From: Ornithodoros turicata
Lineage: Eukaryota > Arthropoda > Arachnida > Ixodida > Argasidae
Reading direction: 5' to 3'
Assembly: GCF_037126465.1 (NCBI RefSeq)
Contig: NC_088203.1
Location: forward strand, 108,115,507 to 108,179,506
DNA: 64,000 bases
The notes under the pieces were generated by a model. That model saw nothing but the letters and a program-made list of their open reading frames with translations, was not told the DNA's origin and searched no databases. This document shows, piece by piece, positions 52,401 through 63,636 of this stretch. Positions within the stretch are counted from its first letter, which is position 1. Each line of letters opens with the position of its first letter. The translations under genes were made by a program, and so were the position numbers.

Positions 52401-54246
52401 TTACCTCAGGCCTGCGTACGCCCACAATGCCTTATTTTTCGTAATTTCTTAATTCTGTCTTTTTCATGAATGTTTCTTGTTGTTCCTCCAAGTAGCTGCT
52501 ACCTGCAATTGTTTTACATTGTATCCTTAAGGTCGTTTGGGATCGTCATGAAAAACCGTGCCTCCCCAATCGTGCAACAGCTCAACTCAACACAACTCAA
52601 TAGCCTAGTGCATGCTACATAGTCATATGCCATTGATTTTCTGCTGTGCCGTATCAAATGAAAACCTTTCTTTTTGCTTTGTTTAATTTTGTGTGTACGT
52701 GTGAGGATGTATTTCATTTTCGCTGCAAGAAAATGTGCGATGGATTTTGTACATCATTAAATGTTAGGGACATCCTTAAAGTAGCACACAAATCATTTTT
52801 AACACCCTGTTTTCTTCCTATAAAACTGTTAAGCAGACCAGTAAGATGCACCATGAGAAGTAATTCACACCAGAGAGCCATAATTATCGCAAAAAGCGGT
52901 GGTGGAGAGCAGTACCAGCCTGTGATCTGCCTGTGACCTCGCACTGACGCTACAGAGTCCGCACTCGCTGATTGGTTCAGAGAAATGTCGTCTGCTACTC
53001 GGCTGTTCAGGGATCTGAAAAAGCATTGCTCCTGGCTCAGTCATGATTCGGCTGATCCCTTTATCCCCAATTCTCGGGGGAACTGGCGAAACTGGTTTAC
53101 GGCGGCACAGGGACAGGGCGCTGACCTCCATTGACCAGCGAACCAGAACTCAGTGTAACCAGTGTAATGTCATTGGTGACGTGGCACCATGCTTCTCCTC
53201 CTCATTACAACTGGAGTGGTGAGTTAAGGGTGAATGCGCTGAGCAATGTTTATGTGCATTTTTTTCTGGGAAACAAATTGCACACACCAAAACCTTTTGT
53301 GCTAGTCGGTAAATTGACACGCGCACTTTCATCAGACGTCTTAGTCTGAAAATTTTTGGATGGCCCTCTGTACTCCTTTAAGAGGAATTTTGTTTTCTAA
53401 GCTACTTAATTTTGTTTTCTGGATTTAACTCCATTTGGACTGACAACACTGTATTTGATGTTAATGTTGCTCCTGATGTGTCATGTGGTGTTGGTACTGA
53501 ACATACAGTAAAACCTCGATATAACGAAATGCTATATAACGAAATTCATGGTACAGCGAAATAATTTGTATTGCCTGCCACAACTAGCTCATCGGGCTGG
53601 ATACAACAAAATATTCGGTCCAATGAAATAAATTGCTCTGAGTTTCTTTATATCGAGGTGTATTTTTATTCTCCTTGATTTGTTATTATTGATGTTGCTG
53701 ATGGATACATTGATTACTTTGGCAGCGATCCGTATGTCAGAATTGATGTGGTGAAGCAGGAGGGCTACTCTGTACTTGATTCGTTCTACACAAAAACGAA
53801 GAAAAAGGTAACCTACTCATCTTGGCTATTGGGATGCATACATAATATGTTTACTAAATTTGGCAGACCTTAAACCCAAAATGGGACGAGGAGTTTGTTA
53901 TAAGAGTAAGTCTGACTTTAGAGCTTTTTCCTGCTTTGTCTTGTCTAATGAACCCCTTTAATGACTGCAGGTTGTCCCATCAGAGCACAAAGTTGTGATG
54001 GAAGTTTTTGATGAAAACCGTCTGGTTGGTATACCATTTAAATATATATTTGAAATTTTTACTGACAATTGACTGTCAGTCATACATGTAGTATCTCATA
54101 TGCTAACACAGTGTTATCCTCTTGTTGTGTGTACAAAAGACAAGGGATGACTTCCTTGGACATGTTGAGCTGCCTTTGAATGCCATCGCGGAAGAAAGAC
54201 CAGGACGCCACATTCCACAGAAGTACTATATCCTAAGGCCTAGAAG
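49440..54246 (+). CDS. NEDD4: NEDD4-family E3 ligase, C2-domain exons (partial)
   Basis: HECT ubiquitin ligase that targets membrane proteins; the C2 domain binds membranes in a Ca2+-dependent way. Exons: 49440-49528, 53726-53807, 53867-53905, 53971-54024, 54140-54246, all in consistent phase. The joined C2 reads LLRLRVVAGHNLAKKDIFGA, then SDPYVRIDVV, FYTKTKKKTLNPKWDEEFVI, VVMEVFDENRLTRDDFLGHV and RHIPQKYYILRPR. Ca2+-ligand Asp residues are kept in GASDPYV, FDEN and TRDD. Exon 1 opens in phase 0 after an acceptor, so a 5' exon with the ATG lies upstream, probably in 46572-49439 or outside. The donor after 54024 is GTTGGT, a weak site. The WW and HECT exons are not seen in 54247-64000 and probably lie beyond the window. 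The first listed intron is 4.2 kb; the others are 59-115 nt. Confidence 0.88.
49529..51148. other. NEDD4 intron, first half; nothing recognised
   Basis: A/T-rich intron. Minus frames at 50385-50179 and 51175-50741 have no named match. Confidence 0.3.
51149..51241. repeat. Hairpin: 25-nt arms, 43-nt loop
   Basis: Arms 51149-51173 (CACAAAATAGGGAAGCGGAT...) and 51217-51241 pair with two mismatches; the loop is purine-rich. Confidence 0.7.
51790..52450 (-). mobile_element. LINE remnant J (C-terminal region)
   Basis: On the minus strand a degenerate frame gives WSLFEGRETKS and, about 250 nt on, LLFEVKTGMLRTKTHVGKYW, resembling the 'LLFxARTGxL' block before the terminal Cys knuckle of tick LINEs. 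Many stops. Confidence 0.45.
52451..53506. other. NEDD4 intron, nothing recognised
   Basis: No gene-like frame; no convincing repeat ends. Confidence 0.3.
53507..53660. mobile_element. Short Tigger/pogo-like MITE
   Basis: The left end CAGTAAAACCTCGATATAAC after TA is complementary to the right TTATATCGAGGTG before TA. The outermost bases of the right end have decayed. It lies 65 nt upstream of the second C2 exon. Confidence 0.6.
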
Positions 54247-55287
54247 GTCAGTATTTTGTGTTGCTTAAGTACGTATCTTGATGAGCAACCGGGGAATGTT
54301 GTCTACAGTGGCAGCTAGCGAGGTTTTGTTATCTTCTGCATAGCCAATGCAGACTATGAATATGAATGCAGCATCTCGTGAAAGTTGTCTGCTTCCAAAG
54401 GCTGCTGGGAACATGAGTCTGCATAACTTGCTTTCCTAAATAACTTGAAAGGTATTTACTGTATGTGTAAAAAAACTCATTAATATCTCTTCAAGGAGGC
54501 AACAAGCCATGGTCAATTGTTATTGAATATGTAGTCGCTGTTGCCTACTATTCAGACACACCCTTAATTATTTTAGTTGTGTGTTGGTTATAAAGTAGAA
54601 TTTTTCACACTTTTGTTCCACGACTGGCTCGTAATAACAGAAATTGATTTTTTTTTGATTGCATGGTTTCCAGATGAAGTTGTAAGTATCCAGTGTAAGA
54701 AGAGTACTTAGTGTCACAGAGGGTTTGCACAGGTCCTTGAAACCCTTGAGAGTGATTTCTCTGCCTACTTCCTAATCTACTGTATCCATTGGCATTCCAT
54801 GGAAATACACACAGGGAACTCCGATAGCATTTCTTGTCAACGTCATCTGGCAACCCTTCATACAAACGTCGTCTGCGTGTTCACCATGTGCTTTTTGGTT
54901 AATGCTACTGCCCTTATAGACCCACTTGTATTTGTAAACAAGAGGGAGCGTATGCACATAAAGCAAATGTCGCTGCTGGGCAAAAGGGAGTAGGAAACTG
55001 TGTACGATGTATGTGGCCTTTCTGTACCGCACATCCAGTAGCTACACCACTTTGCACTATGCCTTGAATAACGACACCATTTTTGCCTGTCAAACACGCA
55101 GTGAAGTGAACTGATGAGTCACATAGAATTGATGACAGTGGCAACATGGGGTATGGAAGATGGCTTGGTACATGAGATAATGGAAGAAGATCTGTCAAGG
55201 ATGGGGCAGCAACTACATTGAGCCATGTGTTTATACAATTCTGATGACATGCACTCATTTTTCATTGGGGTCATTTGGGGCTAAAAT
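54247..55287. other. Downstream of the last seen NEDD4 exon; nothing recognised
   Basis: I searched for the next NEDD4 exon (end of C2, then WW domains) and did not see it. Confidence 0.4.
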
Positions 55288-56316
55288 CAGGGTGTCGAAC
55301 CGCAAAAAATATGGGTTTGGTTCAGGTTCGGGTTACTTGGATTTCGTTCCGGTTCGGCCACGCCAAATATCAAACCAGTTCGCAGCTCCGAACCAGTTTG
55401 CGAACCGGTTCGACGCTTCCATTTTATAACTCCCCTAACAATGATGCTTTTATTAGGAAATGTGTGACTAACAGCTTACTGCTGTTTTCTGCATTGCCAT
55501 TTTTAGTGGTCAGGTACTCCCTTCAGCGAGAGAAAGGAGAAATGGATGAGCACTTACAAATAGCGTTCACGCTGATGAAGCAGTGTAGCCCTGCTATTTT
55601 CTGTTCCCCAAATCTCTTTTTTTCACATGCATAGTGCCAGCAAGATACACTTAGAGGAAGCCTAATAGGATAGACAGCATTTTATATAGACAATGGTACT
55701 TTCTTGCACACTGCATTGACAACGTGAATCGATCTGAAACCCTACGTCGAAAATAAGTCTGCTAGCCTTACTCTGTCTGAGCTCACAGCAGTGTACCAGT
55801 TAATTCACGACACAAATGCAACGTGTCACGACACAATTGCACTACCAGAAAGCAGAACTACATTTACTTTTCAAACCACGACCAATCAAACAGGCACTGT
55901 TCTACATACGCTCCACTTGTCATGTTACTGCTCACGTGTAAAGGGAAATGTTGGGCGCTAATTACATATTCATCATATAGAGCTACCCAACTGGCATACT
56001 CCATTCATCCGCGTGGCGTCTTCTCTCTCAAGAGCAGACGACGCAGTGCGTGAATGGGGCGCTCACAAGGACAACTGCGTGTTGGACATGTTAAGACTAT
56101 ACGTCCTCGTTTGACTCAAGACCAATGTGTTCTCCTCCGGGGCTTGAGAGACACTTGAACTGTTATACTGACTTCTTTCATATCCGAACCATTTTGTTGT
56201 CAACTGCTTACCGCTCTTATTTTTTTCCAGTTCTGCTCTAGTTCGGGTTCAACAGTGTTAGGACAATTTGGGTTTGGTTCCGGCAAAAGTAACGGTTCGG
56301 GTTTGGTTCAACACTG
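55288..56316. mobile_element. Probable hAT element with GAACCGGTTC-rich ends
   Basis: Ends CAGGGTGTCGAACCG and the complement of CAGTGTTGAACCAAACCCG, with many GGTTCGGGTT words near both ends. Candidate duplicated flank GCTAAAAT / GTTAAAAT is offset by 2 bp on the right, so the duplication is unproven. Confidence 0.6.
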
Positions 56317-56389
56317 TGGTTAAAATATAACCTTTTACATTCCAACGCCAGAGGCGACACGTACATGGAAATAGTCCATTGTGTGTACT

Positions 56390-56885
56390 GGACCACATAA
56401 GACAAAACCGATTCACCGAGGGTTTTGAGATAAGTTTCGCAAAGCTTGGGGGCAAAGGATGTACATTTGCCCTTTTTCTCAGTATAATGATTGCCATTGA
56501 AAGTAACGACTGTGGAGGAGAGGTGGAATGAAACAGGCTGAAGAAACGTGGAAGAGGGAATATACTAAGTCCTTGATATACAATGAGAACAACAGTTGAT
56601 GTTATGTCCATGGTAGGGTGGTCAGAATTGGTGAGGGCAAGAGATGCATTTGAGCTAGATAGGATTGTTTGCCACGTGCTTTGCAAGCTTGGAATTTCTC
56701 AACTGTACAGGTGGAAACCCTACTTCTAAACCAATGCAGGTATTCCCTCTTCCATGTTTCTTTAGCTTGTTTCATTCTACCTCTCTTCCACAGTCGTTAC
56801 TTTCAATTGCGATCATTATACTCAGAAAAAAAGCATACAAATTTATCTCAAAACCCTGGATGGATCTTTTTTGTCTTATGGGTGA
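56390..56885. repeat. Inverted duplication of about 150 bp
   Basis: The complement of 56390-56572 matches 56740-56885 (shared ATTCCCTCTTCCA, CCACAGTCGTTACTTTCAAT and ATCTCAAAACCCT in the same order). The spacer is about 165 bp. It may be the arms of a decayed foldback element. Confidence 0.75.
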
Positions 56886-56951
56886 TTTCAGGCAGTATCA
56901 TGCAGGGTGGTCCATCCAATATATATTGAAGCATAGTGCTTAGGACCATTT

Positions 56952-57023
56952 AGAGTAAAAGCGATAAAACCCCAGTACAGGGGACACGAAGCACTGACTG
57001 ACAAACCGTTTTTTATCGCTCTT
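56952..57023. repeat. Short hairpin insert with 12-bp target duplication
   Basis: AGCGATAAAA...TTTTATCGCT arms around a loop with GGGGACACGAAGCACTGACT. The insert is flanked by GACCATTTAGAG on both sides (56944-56955 and 57025-57036). Confidence 0.75.
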
Positions 57024-57039
57024 TGACCATTTAGAGCAC

Positions 57040-58680
57040 TGCACTTCCTCGCATCTTGATGACCATTAAGGCCACACACTTACTGCCCATGGGCTGCTCT
57101 ACTGTTTGCTCTGTCTTGAGGTTCTAGGTCTTGCAGGTGTCCAGATAAGAAATCGCGCCTCATTTGCAAGAAATTTGACTTTTTCTGCAAATATCAGAAG
57201 GTTAATATGGGTCACATCATTCTGTTCATCTTTAAACGCTCTTTCCATTCATATAAAAGAGATTGTTGGAAAAGCTCAGGCATACTTGCTAACGCGTGTT
57301 TAGTGAGGGGTGTAAGGCAAAGACGTGCACTTTGGTTGCGTATTTTCTCTATTCGCGTGGGATTCTATATTCTATATAAGACATGCTTCATATTCCTCAC
57401 ACATATTGTTCATAACAAGCTCACATATCTTAGCGAAAAAAATTTCACTCGAGAAATGTCTCAAGTTAATTTTTTGGCTTTCCGTGCTCACCTGCCGGTT
57501 GGTGACGGGCGCAGCGAGGGTGGACAGCGGAGTTTCGTCCCTTCGTGGATTCATATTACATTTGAGATAGTCAAGTTCTGGTTTATAAGGTTCATTATGA
57601 AACAAAGTTGAAATATCAATCTACAGAGAAAGGAGTTACGCTCCCGGCATGAACAATTCTTTCATGTTGGCACGAATGTTGGCATACATGCAAAACACAA
57701 ATTGAAAGCTAGTACGGTCCTTAATTGATGACAAAGTTTACAGTGGAAGGCTGCTTTCCTGCATGCACTCGCCATTAAACGCCATTACCTGTTCATCCTG
57801 CACGCATTTGAGGACTGTATTCCAGGAACGGTGTTCCCCATGCGATGCCTTGCGCCGGCAGCTTGGCATTTCTAATTATCTTATTTGCCGTACATCTCAG
57901 GTTGTACAGTGTGGCACTGTGCTTAACTACGCCACCGACACTGTGTCCTGCTGCAGTAAAGACCGAATTTGCTACTAGGTAGCTTTTGCTTCCCACTATA
58001 GTCCGCATGAGCCCTGTTCATTGTACGCTCTTACAAAGGAGCACTGATCTTCTTGCACATAGCAGGAATACAATGTGCTCTGCCTAGACCAAGTGGCATG
58101 AAGACAACAGACGGAAAGAGGCGCTTTCTCAACTTCTGTCGATCGCCTCACTAATAAATACTCGGAAAGCAGATTATGTTTCACTGTTATGACATCCATA
58201 ACATCCATCCTGACACTACCTCGGCTCCGACACCGTGCTATACATGTTGCTGTGATGGGGTTACTTTCGGGTGTCTGCAACGGAACCTCGGCCATTTGTC
58301 GAGTGAAATTTTTTTCACATGACTACGCTATGTCAGCTTGTCATGAACAACATGTGTGATGAATATGCTGAATATGCGTGCTTAGAGATACTCTGAGGCT
58401 AGCAAAGCGAAATTACTTCTCTTGAGCCATCAGTCGTTCAACTGGTGACCCAAAAAAGATATGGAGGACGATAAACACGGCACTATCAAGAAAGCCTAAT
58501 GCAAACCCCACTGGTGGCCACCGGCTTACGCTGAACGAGTATTACAAACCCAAAGGAAATTGCGTATTTTTGTAATGTAGCAACTCGTGTTTGCCCACAT
58601 GTTGACCCACACCTAGCGGCCCCTTTGCCTGTTCTTTTCCTGTTCTTTTTTCCTTACACCAACAAGCAGTACCGAAGTCA
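57040..58680. other. No gene recognised
   Basis: Short frames only (up to 134 codons, no recognisable motif). Confidence 0.3.
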
Positions 58681-58689
58681 CTTCTGTTA

Positions 58690-59590
58690 TGTGTCAAAAG
58701 CTTGAAAGCCCCATCTGGGCATGACAATATTTCCCCTACCTTTCTTAAACGGTTTTGTCCTTATCTTGCAGAATCTCTTACTGAGTTATATAATGAATTA
58801 TTCATTAAGGGCATCTACCCTCAGGACTGCTAAGGTGCTTTTTAAAAAAGGCCATCGTACTACTGGCCAATTTCATTGCTCTCAGCAGTAAGTAAGGTCA
58901 TGGAAAAACTAATCTTGAGGCGTTTGGAAAGTTTTTTTGAAATCAACAAACTACTTTGCGCTTCCCAATTTGGATTCCGCAAAAACAGGTGAACCACTAC
59001 ATGTACTGCATTAATTCACGAATGAACATCCAACGAAAACTTTTAACTATGGGTATTTTCGTTGACTTATCAAAGGCATTTGACTTAATTAACCATAAAA
59101 TTCTCCTACAGAAGTTGGAATGTTACGATATTAGAGGAACACCATTAAAATTACTTGAAAGTTTCCTGTGCGATAGGAAGCAATTCGTTTATCCTGCTGA
59201 GAGTTATTCTGATCTAGGGTCTGTAGAAACTGGTGTGCCTCAGGGTTCGATTCTGGGCCCGTTCTTATTTCTTGTTTATATTAATGACTTACCTGAGTAT
59301 CTATCTACTAGTTGTTTTCTTTATGCGGATGACACCGTCATATTTATAGAGTCTGACAATCTTTCAACACTGTTTTCAAGGCAAACTCTGTTCTTGATAA
59401 ATACCGACACTGGCTACTATGCAACAAACTTGTTATTAACTTACAGAAGACGTCATATATCGTTTTTTGCCCTTCCCAGAAGAGTCTTGATTTTGCTGAA
59501 AACAAGATCCTTTTTGGAGACCCTTACATGAGCTACTTCTGTGCGCTTCTTAGGTGTAATTTTACAAGAAAATCTCAACTGGGCGGTTCC
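58690..59590 (+). mobile_element. CR1/L2-like LINE copy I, RT fragment
   Basis: KAPSGHDNISPTFLKRF (58700) leads to ISLLSAVSKVMEKLILRRLE, ASQFGFRKNR, FVDLSKAFDLINHKILLQKL, GVPQGSILGPFLFLVYINDL and an intact YADD box (FLYADDTVIF). Stops are scattered in the 5' part; it is truncated at both ends. It is the same clade as copies F and H. Confidence 0.85.
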
Positions 59591-60399
59591 ACGTGAAATG
59601 ATCCAGCGGACCTGCTCGGCCCTCACAAAACTATCGCAAAGTTTTATGAAAATTTTTTTTAGCAGTCCCTAATAGTGCAAAACGACACACCACGAAACAT
59701 TTCTTCCCAAATCTCAATGTGGCAGGTGCTAGACACGAGCAAAGTTCGCAGCGCTGGCGAAAACCGTGCCTGGCGTGAACGGCAGGTGCGGCTCATAGAA
59801 AGCACCTAGAACTGTGCGGTTTTCTTTTGCGTATAGAGGGAACCATGCTTTACACAGCGTTCAAATCCCGGTTGTCATGCTGTAATCGGTGCTAGTATAC
59901 AAAGGCCGGAAGTTTCGCAATTTTCCTCCTACTTCGTGATTTTTTTGTGGAAAATCAAACCATCAAATTTTAATGAATATTTTTTTCTGACAAGGCCTTG
60001 TGCAATACTTCAACAGGAAAAATCGCAAAACACGGAACTCTTGTAGTCATTGCAGGAAAAAAAGAGGAAGTATGCGATTTTTCCAAAATACGCTACAATC
60101 GAGCGTAAAACACGCAATGAAGAGGTCGGAAGAGACGCCTGAAACCAACGCAGTTTTATAGAACGAGCCTTCCTCTACAACATATTAAAAAATCTCGAGG
60201 GTGTTTTTTCGTATACGGGAGAAAATATTTTTTTTGTAGTAGAGGGTATTCACAGGCATGCACAGGAAATCCAAGTTTTTTTCCTTGCACAATAAAAGTT
60301 AGAGTGTGCCAAAGTTTCAGTGTCCGACTGTGGTGCGTGTAGTGACCATGGAAGCGCTGCGAGAAGATTGACACCACATATTTTCATTACCATTCAACA
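59591..60399. other. Unassigned repeat-like DNA
   Basis: Contains a GGCGGTTCCACGTGAAATGA word of the kind seen at MITE edges; no partner end was found. No gene. Confidence 0.3.
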
Positions 60400-60401
60400 T
60401 A

Positions 60402-61203
60402 CAGGGTGTCCCAGAAAATGTATAATTGAATTATAATTAAAAAAACTATGCCACCTAGAATCATGGGATCAACAGCATTTGTTCTCACTAGGTTTTTGCC
60501 ACCTCCTGATGTGAATGTCATGTAACGCAAGTTTCATTATATAAATATTTGCAAACTGCACTCAGAAATTTGCCTAGTAAAGATCACTTTTTTACCCTGC
60601 TAATATGAAGTGCGTGCCAAATTTACTCAAATTCACGATAATTGACAGTGATATTCAGGAGCTATCCCATCGGAAAAAATAGCCAAACATAATGATTTTC
60701 GGAACACCTGAGCATAACGCGCGACGACTTTTTGTATGCAATTGCTGTGAGCCTGACGAAAGGAGGTTCTAAACCCAGCTCACAGAGTGATAGTAGAAAA
60801 AGTGACAGCTCCTGAGATTGGGAAGTCATGTCTGTGCTATCTCTTTCTAGAATGCGGGCTGGGTTTCCAACATCCTTTCATCGGATCGCACCTGGGAGCT
60901 TCGTAGCACATGATGTTCGGCTATTTTTTATGATGGGATAGCTCCTCAATATCCCTGTCAATTATCACGAATTTGAGTAAATTTGGCACGCTCATCACAT
61001 TGGTGGGGTAAAAAAAGTGACCTTTACGAGGCAATTTCCGAGTTCAGTTTGCAAAAATTTACATAATGAAACTTGGGTTGCATGACATTCGCATCAGGAG
61101 GTGGCAAAAACCTAGTAAGAACAAATGCCGTTCACCGCATGATTCAAGGTGGTATAGTTTTTTTATTATAGTACTTTAATGACACGTATTCTGTGACACC
61201 CTG
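60402..61203. mobile_element. TA-flanked palindromic MITE (802 bp)
   Basis: Ends CAGGGTGTCCCAGAAAATGT and the complement of CAGGGTGTCACAGAATACGT, TA outside. The arms pair for at least 190 bp (CTAGGTTTTTGCCACCTCCT and its mirror). It is nested at the left end of the larger foldback element. Confidence 0.88.
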
Positions 61204-61205
61204 TA

Positions 61206-63110
61206 TGTTCAGCTGAATTTTTTTTTCACATGCTGTCAGCGGTTGGTCACATTTTATCCTAGGTTCTGGAGATTCTAAGGTCTGCGTTTGTGTAGTTAAA
61301 AGATTGCAAAGTTGCCTCATTTGTGAAATTTGGCACTTTTTTGGCATCTCACTGATCTTCTTCCAATTGTGGTACATCAAAATAATTTCTATAATTGTGT
61401 TCACCTTGAAATGCCTTACTTCTCGTATCAAGCGCACCGTTTTGTGATTTGGGTTAACACACCCGTTTTGTGAGGGGTGGTCTACTGAAAATAGGGAAAT
61501 TCCCTCAGGCACATATTTCCATTCATGAAGTTGTTTATATTTCTCACAAACCTTGTTCATGATGACTCAAAGTAGCACATGAAACAAACAGTTCCTATGG
61601 GCCAAGTTATGTTTTAGAGGTGCAAAGTATCCCTGCAGCAACTAAGGCTGTTCTTTCTTCCCTGGAGCTCACTCAAAAGTGCACTGCTATGTGAAATAAA
61701 GGAAAAATAGGGCTTTCAGAAAATTTATTGAACAAAGGACATGAACTTGAAGACATGCGTAGGAGGAAGAAGGTGCAATTTGTGACTGGTGAAGTCATAA
61801 TTGAAACCCTGCTGGATAAAAATGGGGCAGCTACCCATTTCTGGAGGGATTTTTAAATACAAACTGGTCGTGGCAAGAGTGCATGTTAAGCACAATGCCA
61901 CACTACACAACGCCTCTAGGTCCACGCAAAAAGCCATCACAAGTGTGCTGAAGCTCTCCAACATTGGCCTGCTTCACATGTCAGCGCAAAGACATATCTC
62001 ACGAAAAAGAAGGGAAAACATCCCATCGGGGTCAGGTGTACAGTCGTCACAAATCACTGGGGTGTCCGTCAACTGTTCATGGCAAGGACGAGCCAATGGT
62101 GAAAAGTGCACACCCAAAGTCCTCTTCGGTGTCTGCCTTCACCAGTCACAAATTGTACCTTCTTCCTCCCATGCCTACATAGCATGTTTCTGTACAGCCT
62201 GTAATTTTTTTTCTCTTCAAAGTCGATCAGGGTGTCTACCAACCTGGAAAACAGGGAATTGTCAGGGAATTTGGCTAAAATGCAGCTCAAGTCAGGGAAA
62301 ATCGCAGACAAGTGCCGTGATGATGCGCGGCGAATCGCGAGTGCCGACCGGTGGTTGAGAGGCGATGCCGCAGCAACGTTACTACGAGTAGTAGTTCATC
62401 AGTATGACAAGCTCTGACGCAGAAAAGTAGGGTAGCCTCACTAATACTTAATAAATGGTCTGTTTTATGTTGTATCTGGTATCAAAACGTAGGAGCAGGC
62501 TCCAAGGTCCCTTTTATTTTTGTCAGGGAATTCGAAGGCTGCAGTTTGGTAGACACCCTGTTGATGTTGTTTGTTCATTTTATCTTTCTTTCATTTGACA
62601 GTGCACTTTTGAATGAGCTCCAAAGGAAAAAGAACAGCCATAGCCATTGCTGCGCTCTTTACTGGGAAGTCACTGCAGGGGTACTTTGCACCTCTGCAAT
62701 GTAGCTTTGCCCATATCTGAATCAACATTTTGTTGATGTGCTATTTTGAGTGGGAATATATGGGAAGCGCACTGTTGAATTTACCCATTTTTGGTAGACC
62801 ACCCCTGAAATACTGCCATTGGACGCGTTGCCCCAACGCACAAAACGACATGCTTGCTACGAGAAGGAAGGGCATTTTGAGGCAAACACAATGATAAAAA
62901 TTACTTTTAGATATCGCAATTGGAAGAAGATGAGTGAGGTGCCCAAAACATGCCAAATTTTACAAATGAGTCAACATGATGATTTTTTAACTGAACAGAG
63001 GCAAACCTAGCCTAAAGAACCTAGCCTAGAGAACCTAGGATGTAATGTGACACGCCACTGGCAGCATGTGAAAAAAAAAACGAAACAGCTGAATATGTTG
63101 AATATGTTAT
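61206..63110. mobile_element. Foldback element of about 1.9 kb
   Basis: Arm pairs in mirror order: 61210-61420 with 62860-63100 (TCAGCTG, TTTTTTTTTCACATGCTG, ATCTTCTTCCAATTG); 61470-61500 with 62780-62810 (GGTCTAC, then AAAATAGG/CCCATTTTT); 61610-61690 with 62600-62700 (GAGGTGCAAAGTA, TCAAAAGTGCACTG); 61750-61795 with 62140-62185 (AATTTGTGACTGGTGAAG). The ATTCAACATA just left of the 60402 MITE continues the left arm, so that MITE inserted into this element. A second MITE sits at its centre. Confidence 0.82.
62228..62560. mobile_element. hAT-like MITE with CAGGGTGTCTACCA ends, nested
   Basis: The left CAGGGTGTCTACCAACCTGG pairs with the right TTTGGTAGACACCCTG. TGTCAGGGAATT is repeated near both ends. 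The flanking 8-mers do not match, so the superfamily is tentative. Confidence 0.75.
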
Positions 63111-63399
63111 GAAGATGTGCGGCATCAAACTTGATAGGAAGTACTGTGGTCGAAATGTCTGCATCTGTATAATAATTAATTAAAAAATAACTACCAACTA
63201 TGTTTAACTACTTCCACTACCAATATGCTTCCTAGGGACTATGCTTTGATATATGTTTGAAAGAAAAAAATTGGAGCCCAATTCTGCGTGAAATGAGCCC
63301 ACGGAGCAAGTATGAGTGATGTGCATGACCCACATAGCAGTTTGCCTATTCGTATCGTTCATAGCGACCTGGGAAAGTGTTGGTACTACATCCCAAAAT

Positions 63400-63485
63400 G
63401 TAACATGTTATGTGTTATGTTATGTTATGTTATGTTATTTTATGTTATGTTACGTTATGTTATGTTATGTAACATGTTATGTGTA
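63400..63485. repeat. (ATGTT)n microsatellite
   Basis: About 16 ATGTT/GTTAT units with a few substitutions. Confidence 0.9.
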
Positions 63486-63636
63486 GGGTGCTCCTGCACA
63501 TACTTTTGAAAAATTCTGTCATTCCACCTGTTCACAATTCGTGGTGACGTAAATCTTTTCAAATGTAATTAATTTTGGTACAACGATAAAACGAAAGATC
63601 CTCAGAAACTTCATTATATTTAGGTTCAGCTGTATA

